Below, piece after piece: positions 1 through 10,800 of a stretch of 64,000 bases of DNA. The DNA lies in assembly GCA_004194705.1 (NCBI GenBank), contig SADC01000155.1, forward strand, positions 62,001 through 126,000. The letters are read 5' to 3'. This DNA is from Ditylenchus dipsaci (taxonomy: Eukaryota; Nematoda; Chromadorea; Rhabditida; Anguinidae). How positions within the stretch are numbered: position 1 is the stretch's first letter; the number at the start of each line of letters is the position of its first letter. The translations under genes were made by a program, and so were the position numbers. The notes under the pieces are model-generated. The model did no database searches, had not been told where the DNA came from, and saw nothing but the letters and a program-made list of their open reading frames with translations.

Positions 1-290
1 TTATCATCTCAAACGTTGAAAAATTATGTTTTAGGGTGTGGTGGACCATTTTGAAAAGCAAATTTTGACAAAAATTGACTTTTTGCCTTGGGGATCAATG
101 TGATCCACTGGGGAATGTACCTATACACCCAAGAAGATGGACTTTGAAAATAGTTCCGAATACTGGGACCTACGCATAAAGAAACTCTGATCTGCACGCT
201 TTTTTACGCATCCAGAGGACCTTTTGACTGCTTGTGTCTAAGGTATGTGTGTGTGCGCATCTCAACTCCAAGCCCCCGAAGGGGCACAAA
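1..290. repeat. Truncated copy of the foldback family seen whole at 62386-63114
   Basis: The stretch matches one arm of the 62-63 kb palindrome: a GACTTTTTGCCTTGGG block near 77-95, an ACCTACGCATAAAGAAACTC block near 169-190, and a GTATGTGTGTGTGCGCATCT block near 243-262. Other partial copies lie near 23715-23840, 28340-28390, 35770-35900 and 57215-57460. The left part of this copy lies outside the window. There is no coding potential beyond chance ORFs. Confidence 0.6.
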
Positions 291-368
291 AACAACAGGG
301 GCGACGAAGGCATTTTTTTTGGCTGTACCTTTCGAACACATATAGCCAGACTATGTGATGAAGGAGCA

Positions 369-585
369 GTTTCGGTATACCCCCCACTCAAGTTCGGTAT
401 ACACCCCCAGTTTGCCTTGGTCCCCAAAGTGATTTTTTTTTAAATTTTTTTCCGATTTTTTTAAACTTTAAACCAATAAAAAACAGCGTTTTAAAATTTC
501 AAAAATTTTTTTTTTAAATTAGCTTGGGGGACCAAGGCAAACTGGGGGTGTATACCAAACTTGAGTGGGGGATGTATACCGAAAC
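369..585. repeat. Foldback inverted repeat
   Basis: The arms pair from GTTTCGGTATAC at 369 to GTATACCGAAAC at 585. They include GTTTGCCTTGGTCCCC on the left and its complement on the right. The loop is an AT homopolymer-rich tract. The bases from 586 to 990 show nothing recognisable except the approach to the protease exon. Confidence 0.7.
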
Positions 586-992
586 TTAGCCGTGAGGAAA
601 AACCTAGTTTATCGTCAACAGTTTTGACTACCTTGTCCAATTGCGAAAAAGCCCCTGAAATTCGTATGGAAAAATAAAGAAAGACTGTTTCATCATTTAG
701 AGAAGGTGCTCGTTAATAGAAGATAATTTCTCGATAAATTACTTATAGTCTGTACGGGACCGAGCCTTGGGTGTTTGTTTATAGAGGGTTAACTGTGTAA
801 AAAGCTAGATTTTTTTTCGAGAAGTCAGCATTTGACTCCAAAGAGTTCAGAGGTTACTTTGAAAAGTTGACCTATATTGTCATCACTTTAACTCGTCAAA
901 AGTTAAAACAAAACAAATTATTAGAGCGTTTTTGTAGCGTAGTTCAAGAGCTACGAACCATGTTTTATTCTAGTTAATGTAATCATTTTCAG

Positions 993-3757
993 TTGTTTAA
1001 ATGGTAGTGTTTATAATCCACAACATTTTATTGGAAAAATTTCAAAAATACTGGTGCCCGCGCACATCAATGGAAATCATTGGGCAATGATTGTTGTAGA
1101 TGCGGACGAGAAAACCATTACTATGCTCGATTCTATGAACCATGGAATTAAAAAAGACCCAACAAAAATAAAAATTTTGGAACAAACACGGTACATTTTA
1201 TTCTTAAAAGAGGTATAAAAAGTGTCGATAAGGGAAATTGCCTGAAAAAGTTTGTGATAAGCTTAGTAGTGAGCACGTGAAGATTCGTCCGAAAAAGGTA
1301 TACAGGGAACTGATCAAACAAATTTTAAAAAAAATATATAAAGCTAAGGACAGTAATGTCTGAAAAAGGTATAATAGGTCAACAATGAGTCCCTGAAAGT
1401 GCACATGAGATATCGGACTGGGTTCGATGTCCTCAATATTAGCATGAGATCCCAGGCTGGGTTGGATGTCTTAAAAGTGACGTGGGCATGAGATCCCAGA
1501 CTGGGTTATATGTCTTGAGAATTAGCATGAAATACAGGGCTGGGTTGGGTGTCCTGAAACTGACGTGGGATCCCCCAGGCTGGGTTAGATCTTTGTAAGT
1601 ATAACTCGACAATTGAAGAGTGATGTACCCAAGCATAGTTGGATCGCCGCCGCCGCCACCGCCGGCGCCGCCGCCGTCGCTTAATTAAAACTAAAGTTAG
1701 CTAATAGCGCCGGCGGCTGAAAATGAGGCCGGCGGCGGCGGTGGCGGTGCGGCGGAGTAATTAGGCTGCGGCGGCGGTGGCGGCGGCGGTCGCGGCGGTG
1801 GCGGCACCACCAATTACAAAGTACCAAAACAATGCTTGTTTTGAATGGTCATCTTACGAAAATATGATAAATGACATAATTTAGAATTTTACTGTTCTCT
1901 TGCAAAAATTTTATTCTATGACAAACATAAATTAAACAGAAAATTTTTTTTGACAGTGAAGCGTTAGCTGGATGCGGCGGTGGCGGCGATGGCAGCGCCG
2001 GCGGCGGCGGCGAAATAAAAAGTGCCGCCGGCGGTGGCGGCGGCGGCGGTGGTTTTTCAGAGGCGTCCAACTATGTACCCAAGTTAGCTACTAAACTCAT
2101 AAGATTTTCAAATATCATCTGTTGAAATCGAAATTCAAATAGTGCAATATAAATTGTTTTGGCCGCTTGAAGCGGCCATATAGCACCAGTAAGATAAAAA
2201 CAGTTAAGATTTTAAACTAAAGTTAGCTAATATTCTTTTTAAGTGGGTGTAGTTTTTCAAAACCGAGTAGCGCCATAGAAGGCTTAAAAATTACGAATGG
2301 AGAAAGTCGGGGCGGGATGCCCGTCTCGGAGGATTTTTAGGGTTCAGATCCCATCCCTGAAAAATATTTCAGTCTGTGCCGTCTGGGTGTCGCATAACCA
2401 GGTGATTTCCCGATTTTTCTTATTCAAAATGATTAGTTTTTTTTAGAATTTTTTCAAAAATTTTTTTCAACTTCGGATTAGGGCATTCTCCATTCCTAGT
2501 AAAAATGGCCTGGTTCTCCCTGGATCAGAAATTGATGCGTACGCCACTAAATGACAATAAAAACGGTGAACTTCTCCAGAGCAATATAAACACCGAATTT
2601 TATTAAGTTTCTTTAATTTTGGCATCGTGAATCATATCCCCTGTTAAACCGAGGGCTGAAAAAGTCCAAAGCGGAAAATGACAGCATCAACGGAGGATAG
2701 AGTCAGAATTTTTCGAAACTTTAAGAATCTATATGGACAAATCCAGCAGTTTCACTATCCCCAAAGGGTAGGGTCCCGTTTCATTTCGCCACATTTTATT
2801 GATTTTCTCTGACTTCTTTCAGGATTTTATAAAAGTTTCCACCATCCGATAGCTGAGATTTCAAGCCACAAAGCGGTATTTTCCGGGACGAGATCTGATA
2901 AAGTGTTGGCCTACCATCTGGCTTTTGGTCAAAAAACACTTTTTTCAAAAAACGTCACCACCAAACTAAGCTTTTCATCAAAAAGCCAGCCCGTAGCCAT
3001 TCCCGGCTCGAAAAATACCATTTTGTAGCCTGAAATCTCAGCTATTTGATGGTGTAAACTTTTTTTTTCAAAAAAAATTTAAAAAAGTCAAAGAAAATGA
3101 ATGAAATATCGCCAAATGGCCCCAAAATTCAGGTCACAAGATAAGAATAAAAAATTTCCTTTTTCTGACAAGGCCAAATTTTCTCAAAAAGTATTCCATT
3201 TTCAAAGATCGTGTCTTTTGAAATTTTTTCTGAAAATTAAGTGAATAAGCTGCAAAAAAAGTATTCTTAGTCGGAGGATCCTATTCAAAAATTTCAGTTT
3301 GGCTAGACACAAATTCGAAAAAAAAATAATTTCTTGGTACTAAAAATTTGATGACTTTATGGAAAATTTTGCATTTTTCAAAATAGAGATAAGACATGCT
3401 GAATTTTATAAATTTATTTTGTAGATCATAATTTTTGCTACAAAAAATGGAGTGACATAAACTGCGCTCAAGTGACAAAAGTCGGATTTTTTGGAAAACG
3501 TTTTCCTAAAATGAGTTAAATATTCTATATAAGCTGATTTCAGGAATATTGTTCGAGTTTGTTATAATCACGATGACTGGGATATAAAGGAAGATCTGAG
3601 TGTGCCACAGCAATCCAATGCGAATGACTGCGGCGTGTTCGCGCTTGTCTTTGCCAGTTACAAAATTCAAGGGTATTTGTTTAATTTTGGTCAAGAGCAT
3701 ATGTTATATTTTCGAAAGAAAATTGCTGCAGATTTGTTGAATAACAGCATTTCGTAG
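993..3757 (+). CDS. Ulp1/SENP-type cysteine protease (C48), 3' two exons
   Basis: Two exons encode the C-terminal catalytic part of a SUMO-protease-like C48 enzyme, a family that matures SUMO/ubiquitin-like proteins or removes them from targets. Exon 1 is 993-1190, entered after ATTTTCAG with one leading base. Exon 2 is 3544-3757, after ATTTCAG, ending in TAG. Donor phase 2 joins acceptor phase 1 exactly. All catalytic elements are visible: His in NGNHWA (residue 29 of this fragment), Asp in MLDSM (46), the oxyanion Gln in VPQQSN (89) and the nucleophile Cys in NDCGVFA (95). A possible AATAAA lies at 3844-3849. No N-terminal exon was found in 1-992, so the gene probably starts outside the window. 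The 2.35-kb intron holds tandem repeats, a hAT MITE and a foldback. No frame break is seen. It could be domesticated from a transposon, since C48 genes are often carried by elements. Confidence 0.82.
1404..1600. repeat. Tandem repeat, about 41-44 bp unit, five copies
   Basis: Units resemble CATGAGATCCCAGGCTGGGT followed by a variable ATGTCCTGAAAGTGACGTG tail. Copies start near 1406, 1443, 1486, 1526 and 1566. The array lies in the intron of the protease gene, directly before a hAT MITE. Confidence 0.7.
1634..2075. mobile_element. hAT-type MITE with GC-rich triplet interior
   Basis: Terminal inverted repeat CATAGTTGGA/TCCAACTATG is flanked on both sides by the perfect 8-bp duplication TACCCAAG (1626-1633 and 2076-2083). 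The interior has two long GGC/GCC-type arrays (about 1640-1812 and 1971-2052) around an AT-rich centre. The proline-rich ORF in the array is a by-product of the triplets. Eight-bp duplications are the hAT hallmark. The element at 26120-26638 shares the CATAG start. Confidence 0.75.
2770..3125. repeat. Foldback inverted repeat in the protease intron
   Basis: The left arm near 2782-2900 (CATTTCGCCACATTTTATTG, then CCGATAGCTGAGATTTCA) pairs with the right arm near 3005-3122 at roughly 75-80% by eye. There is no ORF. Confidence 0.65.
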
Positions 3758-4239
3758 AAACAAAATATTTTTATAATTTATAAAAAAAATATTTATTCGC
3801 CAAATTCATTGTGAAAAGCAACTACACATTTTTGTGAAAGTTAAATAAAATATTGTGTTAAAATTATTTTATCTAAACATGCTTTAACTGTTGTTCCAGA
3901 AGTCGTTAATGGAGTTTCAGACAAATTATTAATTTTGACACAGAAAAGGCCGACTAAAATCCCGATTTAAGACACCCGAAATCTGAAACCTGGGTAAGAA
4001 GCCCTCGGGACAGGTAGATATTCACTCGTCCGACCTGAAAAATTTTGAATCAAAAACAAACCATGCTATTATATGTGATATTGTTCGGATTTCTTAAGTT
4101 AAAAATGAATAATTTACACACCGGACTCCGAAACCTCAGGTGGCTACCTCCTGGTCAGGTAAAATAATAATTACAAAGAAACAGAGGACCAAGGTAAAAA
4201 CTATAATTCTCTAGTATGAAGCACAGTATAATTAAACGA

Positions 4240-4612
4240 CGCTATAGTGACACCTTGGGGCTACTCTCGTATATCCACCAGCCCCCAAGCACGTGAAAAA
4301 TTTTTTTTTTTCGATTTTTTCCGTGAAGTGGCTTTTAGGGGTAAAAACATGCCAGAAATCAATTGCGCTCATCAGAAAAGCAAAAAGAGGCATCTGTTGC
4401 CTGTAAACACGCGTGTGTCACTATCATTGTTTTGACATTTTTGAGCACAATAAACGAAATTAACTTTAAAATTTGCGTTTTTACGGGCAACAGATGACGT
4501 TTTCTGCTTTCTTGATGATCGCAATCGATTTCTGGCATGTCACTTCCTGGAAAAAAATCGAAATTTTTTTCATGTGCTTGGGGGATAAACGAAAGTAGCC
4601 CCGACACCTTGC
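4240..4612. repeat. Foldback element with GACACCTTG ends
   Basis: The arm from GACACCTTGGGGCTACTCTC near 4249 pairs with GAAAGTAGCCCCGACACCTT near 4612, and inner blocks such as ATGCCAGAAATCAATTGC pair as well. The flanks carry TATAGTGACACC strings typical of the pogo-like ends elsewhere in the window, so it may sit inside an old pogo-like element reaching about 4710. Confidence 0.6.
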
Positions 4613-4802
4613 AGATTATTCGGTTGGTATTGACTAAAAAGCATTAGATTGTACCCCGCTTTATTGATACCCCTTTAGTGACGCCCGCGCTATAGTGACA
4701 CCCCAGAGCTAGCCCCAACAAATAAAAATACCACCGATATAGTGACACATGTCAATTGTTGTTAATTAAAGTTGCAACTTTAACTGTTATTCCGACCCTA
4801 AT

Positions 4803-5134
4803 TTCGACTCCTCCCACCTGAAGATAACAGACTATCATCACAATGCTGCAACAGCGAGAAAATATCAATCCCAAACTGAGCCTATAAATGCACCTCAACC
4901 ACTGATGTAATGATATTTGATGACCACTTGATGAGCACTGACTTCAGCCTGAATATGGAATAAAAGAGGCAAAAATTCAGAAACAAGCACTCACAGAGCA
5001 CAAAACCAACAATAGTGACGACACTGCACCAAGTAACTTGAAAATCCCAAATAGTTGACCATAAATGCAGCAGAATCACCGAAATGATTAAGCCTCAGAC
5101 TGATCTTGTGTTGCTGCTGACCATTTGATTCCAC
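4803..5134 (-). CDS. Candidate exons, unrecognised
   Basis: The patch has a GC content above its surroundings and shows no repeat match in the window. On the minus strand it has an acceptor (CTAACTTCAG) before 5134, then an open stretch ending at a GTGAGT donor. A 46-nt would-be intron closing with CATATTCAG follows, which is a typical nematode intron size. The two pieces join in frame and end at a TAG. Another frame of the same stretch gives a hydrophobic peptide, so the frame is not settled. I do not recognise the product; it may be a relic or a non-coding exon. Confidence 0.25.
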
Positions 5135-5392
5135 CTGAAGTTAGGTAATACATCTCTTTTGAGAGCATCCTTCGCTTTCTACTTAGGTATCTTCTCTCTT
5201 TTGTTACTTTTTCTCGGCTTTTGGTTTAGCAGTACTCCCTACTGCTAAATTTTTGTCGTCCTACATCGTACTTGTACCTCCTACCAAAAAAATTCTGCCG
5301 ACGAGCTGTTTTGGGGAGAGAGGTGTCCGGTGATTACAACCGAGTAGCGCCCTTATTAACTCTCGAAAAATCATGAAATTGTCAATTAAAAT

Positions 5393-6129
5393 ATGTTTAA
5401 CCTGAAATCTCCGTCAAAAAAACTGACGGCGATAAGGTCGATAATAACGGAAGGGGGCGATTCGTATTCGCGCTTCTCGTATTTGACAATACTCGTATTC
5501 GCATCTTTTGACCCACTTTTTGTAGTCCACTATTTTGTGAGTTACACTTATTTTGAAGTCAGTGAGATAAGCTACAAAATGAGTGATAAATTTTTTAAGA
5601 GCAGACTGCAAAAGTGGATCAAAAACACAACGCCAAGAACACAACTTTGAATTCTGCGAATACGAGTTTTGTCAAATGCGAGAAGCGCGAATACGAATCG
5701 GCCCCTCCCATAATAACGACTAGTAAGATCAAGAGCACACCTGCACGGGCGCCGCCACCATTCAAAATTTTACTACTTTCGGGCTCCAGCACCAATTTCA
5801 CGAAGGCTCCGGGCGCCGATTTGTTTGAACTTGTAGGTACGATTGAAGGTACACACCCATATTCTGATTGATTTTATATCGCCATCACATTTTTTTTCGT
5901 TTTTTCTTGTGATTTCCGTATCAATATGTTGATAAATGGCGAAGAGCATACTCTATTTTCTGTATTAGTCCAGGGAAGAGTTATGTATTATTCAACGACC
6001 AAAAAGTCCCAAAATTTAAAGGCGGATTTTGAGATTTTCGGTTGCTCAACCAAAATCATTAATGTGGTATCAGGAGAGCTCGCGTCAATACCACAGAAAT
6101 GCGGTAACCGAAAAGAACTAATACTATGA
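5393..6129 (+). pseudogene. Small unrecognised gene split by a MULE-type MITE
   Basis: An ORF opens at ATG 5393 with a basic start (MFNLKSPSKKLTAIR) and is interrupted at 5450-5709 by a MITE. The MITE has a perfect 9-bp target duplication. Skipping the element and one duplication lets the frame continue through SKIKSTPARAPPPFK into KAPGADLFELVGTIEG, up to a TGA at 5869-5871. A further open stretch in the same frame (from ATG 5926 to TGA 6129) follows a T-rich tract. AATAAA lies at 6221-6226. The insertion (269 bp including the duplication) breaks the frame, so the gene is probably dead unless the insert is spliced out. The pieces 5719-5848 and 5926-6129 could be two exons. The family is not recognised. 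Confidence 0.4.
5450..5709. mobile_element. MULE-type MITE with 9-bp target duplication
   Basis: The direct repeat ATAATAACG stands at 5441-5449 and 5710-5718. The ends pair as GAAGGGGGCGATTCG against GGGAGGGGCCGATTCG, and the arms continue through GTATTCGCGCTTCTCG. The interior pairs too (TTTTGACCCACTTTTTG and its complement). A 9-bp duplication fits Mutator-like transposition. A related interior is found near 43620-43800. Confidence 0.75.
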
Positions 6130-6423
6130 AGGCTGTAGTCCAACTGGATCATGTTTTATTGTTGCTTTTATATATGTGTATTTGAACTTCATGAAATGTT
6201 AATTCATATTTATTGACAACAATAAATTTTTTCAAATCAACAACGAACTTTAATTAGTATCACACTATAAAATTACTACTAAATAATAATAAAAAATTCA
6301 ATATTAGGCTGCACAGAAACTTTTGCGCAAAACCCTACAAAGATTTTTAAACACTTTGCCGAAATGACACCCATATATACAGAATTATTTTTCAAGCACT
6401 ATTTGGATGTAAAAGAGCAGAAA

Positions 6424-6702
6424 TGAAATACCGTAAAGGCTCTAAAATAAGCTTATGGGCTTGAATTAGAACAAACAACTCCCCAAGCATATTGTGGCAA
6501 TGTGTTTTTAGATATGAAAAATCCAACATTTTTAGGCACACGACCGCTAAAAATGTAGCTAAGAAAAAGAGCTATCCTTTGAGGGGTCGTGTGCCTAAAA
6601 ATGTTGAAGTTTTCATATCTAAAAACACAATGTCACGAAAAATTGGGGAGCTGTGTGTTGTAATACAAGCCTATGGGCTTCAGATAGAGAATTTACGGTA
6701 TT
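6424..6702. repeat. Foldback inverted repeat
   Basis: The arms run from AAATACCGTAAAGGCTCT to GAGAATTTACGGTATTT and match closely through GTGTTTTTAGATATGAAAA and AACATTTTTAGGCACACGACC. The spacer is about 40 bp. No gene is seen from 6230 to 7190. Confidence 0.7.
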
Positions 6703-7194
6703 TGATTTTTGTTCAATGAATTTCAAAGAAACACAGACTGTGTAAAAACGCATGTCTGACACCGGATGTAATTTTTTAATTTTTCACCTCCCCCTCTACG
6801 AAAAATCTCAAGTTTTTCGCAAAAATTAATTTACAGCCTGACAAACCGACAAAAAGAAAATAAATGTAAAAAAATGAATTAAAATTTTTTTCTAAGCTGG
6901 GTGCGTACACAAATGGGATTATAGAGAAAAGTAAACAATAGCAGTGAAATATTGTTTTAGTTATTAAAATTTTATTATTCAACGAGTTTTAATTTAAGAA
7001 AAAAGTAGTTCTTAAGTGATTCTGGCTTGGACTATGATATATAGATAAATACACAAACATATAAATAATAGTAGCAAATACGATGAATAGATTTAAAAGT
7101 GTATGGCCAGTTAGACACGCTTTTTTCTTAGATTTTCGATGTTTTTTTGTTGAATAAAACTACCTTTTAATATCGCTATCTGGTGCCAAAATAT

Positions 7195-7370
7195 GCCTTG
7201 GTCACTTCTGTTGTTTTTTCTTAAAAATTGCCTTGGTCCCCCTGTTGTTTTTTGGCAAAATAGGCCAGCGTATGTCAACATAAGTCTAAGACCGTCCTAT
7301 CATACGTTGGTCTAACCTTGTCTAACCCTTAAAAATCAAAAAAACACCAGGTGGGATCAAGGCGAAAAAG
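7195..7370. repeat. Foldback of the CCTTGGTCCCC family
   Basis: The left arm holds GCCTTGGTCCCCCTGTTG and AGGCCAGCGTATG. The right arm holds ATACGTTGGTCTA and CCAGGTGGGATCAAGGC. The same modules recur at 25205-25830, 33070-33600, 47900-48490 and 54535-54945. Confidence 0.6.
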
Positions 7371-7832
7371 TTGCCCTAAAAGGCCGATACTACCTGAGTA
7401 GCATATTCGTTTTATGAAATCTTGGCCCTACAACGGCAGGTCATATCTCGGCAGCCAACCATTTTTTTAATCTCTTTTGTGATTCATATTTCTTAGACTC
7501 GTTTAGTTACTAAAAAAGTCCGAAATTATTCACATGAGCTGGGTAGTTTTTAAAATAAAAGACACCAAAATTTAAAGATAACTGTGAATAACTGGCCACT
7601 TTGCAGAACTGAAAGCTTGTAAAGTTATAAAAATGTGCCTAGAATTACTCATCTTAATAGATAACTAGCTTTTGTTACAGTAACGAATCTCTCAAGATTG
7701 AGAAGTTGTGGAGTTTTTCAATTATTTTTCACTAATGCCCTGATGGAATCTTAAAAAATATAATATTTCAAAAGTTTTGTCACTGCAACGAGCACCTAAT
7801 GTGTATATTTAAACAAAATTTTAACACGGTTT

Positions 7833-10800
7833 CTAAGTACAAGCTGCAGAGGAGCATGAAGAAGAGCTGTTAGATCCATGCATCGGCCTGTCTATTTCCT
7901 GCCCTAGATTTTGGGACTGGTTTCCGATCAACGTGGTGTGGTGCATATCCAGAGGGTGACGACCATGGCATTGACCAAGCAATCTGTTGGGTGTGGGTGG
8001 TGGAGAAGTGGATCCACCTGGAGACGGAGACAGTGAATGAGGCAATGGCTGTCGAAGGCAGTCGCCGTAGTCGGAGTCTGTGGAAGCGTTTTCTTCCTAA
8101 AATTTGTTGCTGTGTGAGGCAAGAAAAATAAAAGAAAAAAATACAAAAATTTGAGTTTTTGATTTCTTTTGTTAAATTTGGTCTTTTGCTAATTTTAGGT
8201 ATTTCATAGAGAAAAATAATAATTGGGAATTTTTCGGCACTTTTTCTGATTATTGCAGTAGATTCCGAAACTGTTCTTGATGTCCTTGAAACTCAACTTT
8301 TCAAATAATACTCCTTTTTTAAACTTTTGGTTCTATATGTGTTCGAGGGTACGCCCAAAAAATATGCCTTCGTCGCCCTGTTTTTTTTAAAATAGGCTAA
8401 TATACGCTGGTCTATCTGCGCTCAAGCTTCGAGCCTTATAAATAACCATATTTTTTAGAGAAGAAAAGTTGTGCCAAAAAAGAACGGGGGGGGTCGGCTG
8501 GTATGGAAAAGTACTTTTTCAAAAAGTTGGAGAGCAAGGCATATTTTTTTGTGCGCACCGTCGAACACATAAATTGTCAGACTTTTTTTTGTTCTTCTCT
8601 GGAAAAACATTCATTTTTCCTGAGTTAGATTTCACCTCAACTTTTTATAACTGTAGAATTTCTCGTGTAATTATACAAAATTCTACAGTTAACGATGGGT
8701 CAAAATTTGACTTAGAAAAAATGACCAATAGATCAATATTGTGTTTTCTGTTTTTTGTTGATTTTGTCCCAAAGTAAAATAGAAGTTAGCTAGAAAGGCA
8801 CTTAATTTCATCAGTACAGTGTGAAAAGTACTTACCTCAAGCAATCTTAGCCTTTGAACCAGCTTTTCATTAAACAGTTCTTTGTAACCAGGAGAAATAA
8901 GTTCCATCAAGTCATAGAGACTCTCGTAATAGTTGGTAAACAGCTCCATTCTAGTGAAATCACCTGCAATTAAAATTTCAAGAAAATACATATAACTTTT
9001 AGAAAAGACCACAACTAATACCTGTCATGCAATCATTTTTCAAACTAGCGATTCTCCATCCTTTAAGGGTCAATTCTAGGCAGTAGGGTTGTCCTGAAAT
9101 ATATTTTTTTCATTTTCTAAGCTAATTTTCAGACTTTTTCGATTCCCTTTATTTTGCTGTAGTTGGAAAAAGATGAATTTACACAGCTGCATTTACAAAA
9201 CACGTTTTCATAGAAAAAAACTTACTACACTTCGAACAATAAAGACCAAAGTGTTGTTTTTGCTTTGCAAAACAGGCTGAACAGAAGCTTACCGTATTTC
9301 CTCTATTAGAAGCCCCGGGGCTTCTATTTTATGGATGGCCTCCAGGGGGGGGGCTTATATTAGAGGGGGGGCTTGTATTAGAGGGGGGGGCCTTTATTTT
9401 TGAACTCGCCGCGCCGAAGGCGCGGAAAAAATTTTTAGTCATAATTTTTTTACGCCACCCTCTGATCGCTTCTAATTTTCCACATAACATTGTTGAAACA
9501 GCGTTTAAACATCAAAAGCACTTATTCTATATTCATAGTTTACCACTGTTTCTCTCGGAGGCGTTCTACCTAAATTTATTTTGGGCGTATTGGAATTTCG
9601 CAGCATATCTTAATTTTTCAGCGAATTTTGTTTTACCTTTCTATTAGTTTACATATACTTTTTCTGAAAGTATTGACACCATTATGTAGCTAAATTCTCA
9701 TTTAGAGTAATAACTTTGCCGAATGTCTGAGAATAGCCTCTGGATGGCCAAGGCCAAACCACATGGGGGATCAAGCGAAAATTGTGTTTTTCACATTATA
9801 TATCAAAGAAATTCCTATAAAAAATTGAGTCGTTCTGCGTTTACAGAATTTCGGAATTTGTCCTAGACAAGATTATGGCTTATTAAAAGTGTTCGAATTT
9901 CTCGACTCACCTGTAATTTTCAAAAAAAGGTTAGAAAATCAAAAATAAAAAAGCGAGACAAAAATTTGCTGCGAAATTAAGATAATTTTCTGCGAAATAT
10001 CGTTATGCCTTCTTTTTATCTGACCTATGCTGCCGACTTATTTTCTTGTTCCTCAAACGTAAACCGACGTCACTTTGTATCGTTTGTTGCTGATTTTCTG
10101 CCGATGATTACTGCGTAAAGCAATTTTTTAAACCAACAAAATGCCCGCTAAATAGCACTCGATGTAGTTTTTGCTTTGAAATTCACTCATTCACAAGTAT
10201 TCCAGCGATCCACTTCGAAAGATGTGATAGGCAAATACATAAAGGCACTCTTTGTATCTTTTACCACGTTTAGCAGCACCTGTTTATCTAAAAAATATTT
10301 GATTAAGGGGTTTATATAAAAAGGGGCTTATATTTTCAGGATACCCACTAGAGGGGGGGGGGCTTATATTAGAGGGGGGCTTTTATATTTTGGATGACCT
10401 CCAGAGGGGGCTTATATTAGAGGGGGGGGCTTATAATAGGAGGGGGCTTCTATTAGAGGAAATACGGTAGATTTGTTTTTTTCATCCACTTTTTGTCTAC
10501 TTTACACAAAAATTACATCTGCTCGTGGTTTTCAAACCAAGAGAACTTGTATTAAGGTTTCAAGTAGGGTTGGGTGACAGTTAATATAATGGTGAATTTA
10601 AAGCAATTTACTTAACATATTTTTATTTACACAAAATCGGTAAATTAGGATTTCGACAACTGCCAATCTAATTCTACAGTTATCGACAAGAAGAAAACCA
10701 ACCCAGGTTGATAACTGTACGTCAATAACTGTAGAGCTTCTGGTATATTATACAGTCAAACCTCTATATTGCATCACGCAAGCGACCGGCTCTGCCCGGA

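Noticed and set aside
1849..2070. Proline-rich 73-residue ORF on the minus strand
   Set aside because: It is translation of the GC-rich triplet array inside the hAT MITE and has no independent support.
5619..5801. Overlapping ORFs on both strands around the MULE MITE
   Set aside because: They read through the inverted arms of the element. Only the plus-strand frame outside the element makes sense.
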